64,000 bases of DNA from Isoetes taiwanensis (lineage: Eukaryota > Streptophyta > Lycopodiopsida > Isoetales > Isoetaceae): assembly GCA_021234155.1 (NCBI GenBank), contig JAJEKV010000004.1:22348320-22412319 (forward strand), in the 5' to 3' direction. How positions within the stretch are numbered: position 1 is the stretch's first letter; every line of letters starts with the position of its first letter. Positions 58,857 through 64,000 of this stretch are shown here, piece by piece. A program made the translations under genes and the position numbers. The notes below the pieces were generated by a model that ran no database searches, was not told the origin of the DNA, and was given only the letters and a program-made list of their open reading frames with translations.

Positions 58857-58985
58857 AGAATAGAATAGAATAGGCTTTTATCGTCCACGGAGACCAATAT
58901 GCCTACGGGACCCAAAATTGAGACTTATTACTGCCCGAGTTAAAAAACCCCCGCCCCAAAAGGTTTTCGAAGGAAAAATCGTGGC
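58857..58985 (+). repeat. Family E repeat, copy 3
   Basis: Begins with (gaata)-like repeats, then 'ggcttttatcgtccacgg', 'gagaccaatatgcctacggg' and a 'cccgccccaaaaggttttc' stretch comparable to 52303-52440. Confidence 0.5.
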
Positions 58986-60663
58986 AACAATAAGAATGCT
59001 ATAAACTATACAAGTATCCAAATGAAATAAGGCAGATTCAAGTCATCAAGGTGTCTGGGACATAGTTGGTCCAGAGATCCACGACTATACGGAGGTATAA
59101 TCGATATATGGATTGAAGCGGCGCTTCGATTATCACGTATATCGGTTTTTCAGGCCTGATCAACTCAGCATAGGGTGCCCATATTTGATTATACACTGGA
59201 CATCTCTATAAGATATGGCCTTCATCTTCAACGCTCCCCATCTGATAGCATATATGGAGCCTGTCCTGCCATGGTTCCCCAATCCATCTCCAAGGGGGAT
59301 TCACTCATGTATAAGGGGGATATTCCATCTGCGTGCATGGGGTGGCAAAAAACCCCCCTGTATACGGATTTTTAAAAGCAAATTTTGACCCCTTTCGAAT
59401 AAAAATTACCTAGGATAGTGCAAAAAAATACCGGAAAAAGGATCCCTGCCCATTTGTATATATGCGAAAATGGGTCCAAAAACCCCCTTCCGTGCATGCG
59501 GATGGGTTATCGCCCAAAGCTGTGAACCCCCTTGTCCATCTCCCTATCTCAATCACGGAGGCGGTGTGCATCTGTGTGGATTGAGGCAGCAGTATGTGCC
59601 TTTTCTTAGGCGGATGGAGTGCAGCGGTAAAATTTGGAGAAGCTGCATCGATGATCTCCTACTTTATTAATTGTGCATAGACCATATTTACGCCAAATGT
59701 TAGCGGAGACCATATTTGCGCCAAATGTTAAACAAGTCCTTTGGATTCACTAAAAGTAGAAATCTTTGCCGGTCGGTTTTTGTAGCTATAGTGAATATAG
59801 GCGTAATGATTTCATCATGCCCCAGTGGCCCTTTGCAACATAAGAAGCATCTAAATGCTATCAGGCTCCAATAATAGGCGAGTCAAGCTCAAGATCTATT
59901 TTACGTGGTCATAAGGAATGTCAGGCGACTAATGGTTTGGCCTACCATCAAGTAATTATATTTAGAATCTTTGCCGAGAAATTTGATTAGGGAAATTTGA
60001 GCATGGAACCACATGCGGGTTGGGCATGGAACCACAAATCTGAGGTTGGCGGAGAATGATACACAACATTTAGATAAGAAATTTATTACTGTTTGCATTA
60101 CGGTGATTTGCCGACTTTTAGTGGCCGGGATGCCCAATTCGGGATGGCCACATGTTTATATCTACTTAGATCTTTGAAGCTTGAAGGAGCAGCCCAAGCC
60201 AGTGAATTGAATTTTGCGGCTTGGTGGAGGTTTTTATTTTACGGTTTCTTTTAGTCAAAGTCTTCTCCTTAGTCTACCATGTACGTCTTGTGGGACTAAG
60301 GTATGTAATTAATCAAGGTTTTTGCCTTAATCATGTGCCCTTGCACTATGATTACGAATAGCATGGCTATAGCTATGGCGGTGATATTGCCCTAGAAAAC
60401 TAAGCTATGGCTATGGTGGCAAAAAAGCTCTCATAACTTTGGTCATCAAATTTGGGAATTTGATAGTGTCTTGAAAAAACAAGGTGCCCGGACACTAAGG
60501 ATTGCCCCAATGTCATGTATGAGTGGTAAAAGGAGAAATGAAAAATCAACAATTAGGATAGCATATCTAGCCTATTAGCAGTCTTCCACAACCAATGCAA
60601 TTAGAAGCTTGTCGTGATGTTTAGATTGCTACAGTTTTATAGCTACTCTATCATGGCATACCC
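58986..60663. other. intergenic, nothing recognised
   Basis: Some local doublets (for example 'accatatt..cgccaaatgtta' at about 59680 and 59708; 'gcatggaaccaca' near 60001 and 60025). No gene. Confidence 0.4.
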
Positions 60664-61020
60664 ATAGATATATTTATCAATGCCAGAGCATAAAATATAT
60701 CATCGACACTAGCGTCCTAGTCGAAGAAATACCAAAGGTGCATCTTAGCCTTAGAACTAGGGAAAATCGACCTTTATTTCAATGGCAAATCCATGTCAGA
60801 AATATTACATTACCCCATATCTCAAACATACATGTTTAACTTCTACAAAATGATCTGCAAATTTGGGCGTAACATGTGACACTGTTTTGAATGTCAGCTG
60901 CAATTCATATGTTTGACAAAAAGTTCATGCTAATGTCTAATATATTCTTTATTTAGAATTTATATTGGACTTCTACTTGAGTCCATCATAATTTTTTGCG
61001 TTACGTTGGATGCATTTGCT
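60664..61020 (+). repeat. Family D repeat, copy 2
   Basis: See 52606-52962. It ends some 17 bp before the T tract of the next LINE. Confidence 0.8.
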
Positions 61021-61036
61021 CTTTTCTATGATCTCA

Positions 61037-63140
61037 CTTTTTTTTTTTTTTTTGAAGGGCGAAAGCCAAAAGTTTATTAATCGAGAGAAAAATACAAAAT
61101 TTACATGTCTGATCTAGCGTGTAAGCACAAAAGGATGCCATAGGAGTAGAGCACGGAGCACAATGTACTTACTCCAAAATAGGAGACTAACGATAAGAAT
61201 CAATTCGAAGATCTTGAATCGGATCGTTCCATCATTTTACGATTCAAGGGAGGAACAAATGTCGTTTGTCAATATCTTTTTACGGGCCACCGTAATAACA
61301 CAGGTGTCGGATGAAGTAATGCCTGAAACATGTGGTATACGCAATGCTCCGTGTCGACTATAGGAATAGCGGAACCAAGATGGAATGCCCTTTGTTTTAT
61401 TTGGAGGCCATGCATTGGGATAGGACACCAAGAGGATGCATCGGCGGTCAATGTCTTTATTAAACAAATCTTGTAGCGAGGACATTTGGTTGAACCTCGG
61501 GACAATCAAAGAGACAATGCTCAAAGTCTCAGCGTCAGAAAGAGAGAGGCATCTCTGCGGATATCACGAGGACCATAGCGATGTCGAAAGACATTAACCC
61601 ATGGCACTGTGGATAACACGCCACCACCAGTAGAGACTTTAGGGTGGAGCAACCTATCCCAAAGCCATCGCCATGTACGACATAAAAGTGGGGAACGTGG
61701 AGCTGTAGAAGTGCCACCCATCGGCAAGCTGGAGGGTTGTGGTGCTAAAAAGAAGGCGATATCTTGATCGACAAAGTGCTTGTGGATATTTTTCATGGCA
61801 GTCCCATGGCACCCTTTCGGCAACACCAACTTGCACTATAAGAGACAAATTTTCTGCGACCTTCTCCCATAGAGATACATCCCAGCGAGGCGGGGAATTT
61901 TGCACGAAATTCAGGAGCCAAGGCGATGGCGACCCGCCTCATACCATGCTTGAATAGAGACAACACTGCAAGAACCCATCGTCTCTATGTAAGGGGATGA
62001 ATTGATGGTGCCAATGGAGGTGTTGTGGGAGTGCGGAGGCGATGGTGCCCACCACCATGGAGTCTACAATAGGGTGTGGATAGAGGGCATGGCGAGGAAA
62101 AAGATGTCGACCGCCTCCCATCTTTGTCAACAAGCCCGCATAAAAATGGAAGCACTTGGAAAAGGCGCCTCGATTGCAGCCCAAATAAAGTTAGAACTAT
62201 TGCAATGAGCTTCGCACTTTGATCGTGGGGCTAACGGTAAGGATGCCATATAAACATGGGTACTACTAAGGGGTGACTTGGCCTTTGTGTCGACACTGCA
62301 AGAGACAACAACGGTGGACCACGGAACAAGTGCTTCTCCAAACCCCTAATGATCTCCTCCCATGCGGCTCCCATAGTAATATGGATCTTGATTGGCTTGT
62401 CCATCTTAAGTAATTTCCATGGATAATCATGAACACATCTTTGGGCGGATTATCAATGTCCACAAAAGGCGTACATACATACCCACAAGAACACGGAAGC
62501 CCGGTGAAAAAGTGTTTAAGAGCATTTTGGCGCGACAAGATTCTCATCATTAGCGACTAGGAAGAGGCGTGTGATGCGCATATTGATTGCAAACCTCTTG
62601 TGTGCGTTCTCCATTGCAAGACCATGGAGAAGTCCCTCAATGGTTGCAATGGTGAATAAGCTGCGACAAAGCCCTGCAACAATTGTGAAAAGCAATGGTG
62701 CTAAAGGGCATCTGGCGAATACCGGCCAGAGTGAAAAGGCATCGGCGGCTCTCCATGGAACATCTTGATCCTTTCGGCGAGATATGCGACTCCATAATAT
62801 CGATGTGAATTGTTCCCCAAATCGGTCTTAGCATACATCGTTGCATGAATTCCCGGTGACCTTTGTCATAAGCCTTTGCAAATCAAGCTTAAGGTATACA
62901 ATTGGAAGGTTTTGCTTACGTGCCCAATAAATTCCCTCGTAGCGGTGACAACATTGTTCAAAATGCACCGTTTTGGAAGAAAACTGGTGGGTTATTGAGA
63001 TGGACTCTGCCAAGATGTCCTTTACCCTTCTGCAAAAGCCTTGCGAAGATCTTATATCGGATGACAATTGGAAGGCGGCGGTTGTGGATCTTCGGGGATT
63101 TAGGACTGCGACCTCTCGATTCCTCGACTTCGAGGTACAA
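61037..63140 (-). pseudogene. degraded L1-type LINE
   Basis: T(17) at 61037-61053 is the complement of the poly(A) tail; 'ttaataaacttttggctttc' before it on the minus strand is a typical plant L1 3' end. Coding traces: 'WDRLLHPKVSTGGG' (zf-RVT, about 61640) and RT pieces 'RYEGIYWARKQNLPIVYLKL' (about 62900-62960) and 'YKIFARLLQK' (about 63050). Every 60-100 codons the frame changes. Same family as the old LINE at 39-50 kb. No right-hand target-site duplication found, so the 5' border (about 63140) is approximate. Confidence 0.75.
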
Positions 63141-63464
63141 GCTATTTCAAAGCTTTCGGTGTTTAGGGATTAGTAGGCGGAAGTTTGCCATTTAGCGCGG
63201 GACTTCTTGGGTGTTGTAGATGGTGATGGTCGGTTTATGTGTGTGGGGTTGCGGTTTTTACGTGAGTTTGTTGTGGAGTGTCGAGATATCATTTTGTCTC
63301 TTTAGGCGATTCTCCTTCCTCCTCACTTTCTTTGTAACATTACCATTCTTTTAATATATTGATGACAGTTCTTCTTAAAAAATTTAAGGTGATGGGGCAA
63401 TCGCGAAATAGTCGAGGATCCTTGACCTTGGGGGCCGAGTGAGATGCTTTTTGTGTTGAGAATT
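63141..63464. other. possible plus-strand LINE 3' end fragment
   Basis: 'tttctttgtaacattaccat' and 'cttttaatatattgatgaca' followed by A(6) near 63378 resemble the 3' UTR of plant L1s read on the plus strand, opposite to the LINE at 61-63 kb. Too short to be sure. Confidence 0.35.
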
Positions 63465-64000
63465 CTATCCAAAGTTATTATAGCATGAAAACAACACCAT
63501 CTAGATGAATAGGCTTTTCATTCATCTCAGCGGTTTGACTACAATGCTATATAGAGTGGGTAGCTGCACATCGCAAGCTACCCAAAATAAAAACATAGAG
63601 AATATCGGTTATAACACCTGGACCCGAAAAATAAAGCGTTTACTTCGGATGTTGGCTAGTGTACTGTAGGAGCTTATCGTTGAGATTAAAAAACCTAAGC
63701 CCTTTCAGGGTTTTCAAGGAAAAACCCTAGTGATAAGCCCTCGGCGAGGGGCTTGGGACAAGCGTAGGCTGCTAAGCGTTCCCATAAAAACACGTTTGAG
63801 GCAAAAATTGGGTGCACATCATCCACGCACGCACATCAATAAACACTAAAAACACAAGAGTGAAAAATAAAAATCCTCGGCGAGGTTTTGTTCCGCGTAT
63901 GTCATCGACAATTATAACAAATATGAACATATAAATAACAATTTTAAGGGGGAGGGTGGGAGCCACGGATCTGCTGGCGAGAGATGAAAGCGCCGATGAA
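63465..64000 (-). mobile_element. Family C3, long-unit type, runs off the window
   Basis: Minus-strand match to the 3' part of the C1 and C2 long units: 'gagatgaatgaaaagcctat', the hairpin 63557-63584 ('tgggtag/ctaccca'), the 'gcttatcac'-like centre with 'aaaccctgaaagggc' and 'ccaccctcccc'. The end beyond 'gttttcatgc' differs from C1 and C2, so the exact 3' border is uncertain. The 5' end lies outside. Confidence 0.6.

Overview
This window reads as nuclear DNA of a land plant with a large, gene-poor, transposon-rich genome. It holds plant-type L1 LINEs with a DUF4283-like ORF1, a chromodomain Ty3/gypsy element, MITE- and SINE-like repeats, fragments resembling plant genes (a FRA3-type inositol polyphosphate 5-phosphatase and a 2OG-Fe(II) oxygenase), introns with GT..AG borders, and no bacterial or organellar gene order. 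A LINE of a clade other than L1 hints at an early-diverging lineage such as a fern, lycophyte or gymnosperm, but I cannot name the organism. I see no complete, clearly functional host gene; nearly every recognisable coding stretch is a transposon or a broken gene copy.

Layout. 1-13.6 kb: intergenic DNA with dispersed repeats: a SINE-like family A copy (1.69-2.15 kb), a family B copy (5.8-7.9 kb) split by a tandem pair of rolling-circle-like elements (family C, 6.68-7.77 kb), a LINE relic (8 kb), a 97-bp duplication after an A tract (9.0-9.3 kb) and a fold-back element (10.5-11.3 kb). 13.6-18.2 kb: an intronless chimeric ORF (14369-16219) joining pieces resembling three genes, bracketed by 133-bp direct repeats and followed by an LTR-like stretch and the truncated 5' end of a minus-strand gene. 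18.5-24.1 kb: two more family B copies and a perfect 68-bp tandem duplication. 24.2-31.5 kb: a minus-strand chromovirus (LTR, polypurine tract, chromodomain, integrase, RNase H, RT, protease, gag) with many frameshifts and no recognisable right LTR. 31.8-35.4 kb: two unidentified minus-strand genes or accessory ORFs; one begins with the first six residues of mature histone H3. 35.5-39.1 kb: tandem repeats and a second family A copy.

39.1-49.8 kb: a nested pair. An old minus-strand LINE (39158-49801, 18-bp target-site duplication) is interrupted by a full-length 6.5-kb plus-strand L1 (42119-48664, 17-bp target-site duplication). 50.5-51.6 kb: a second family C tandem pair, minus strand. 52-61 kb: short repeat families D and E, and a minus-strand non-L1 LINE (55.4-58.9 kb) with an (AAT)n tail and a MITE in its 3' part. 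61.0-63.1 kb: another degraded minus-strand LINE. 63.5-64 kb: a third family C element running off the window.

Nothing suggests genes acting together as an operon or pathway; the order of events is read from nesting. The most unusual items are family C (precise insertion without target duplication, subterminal plus terminal inverted repeats, the same short-then-long tandem pair at two loci), the three-part chimeric ORF, and the histone-H3-like N-terminus.
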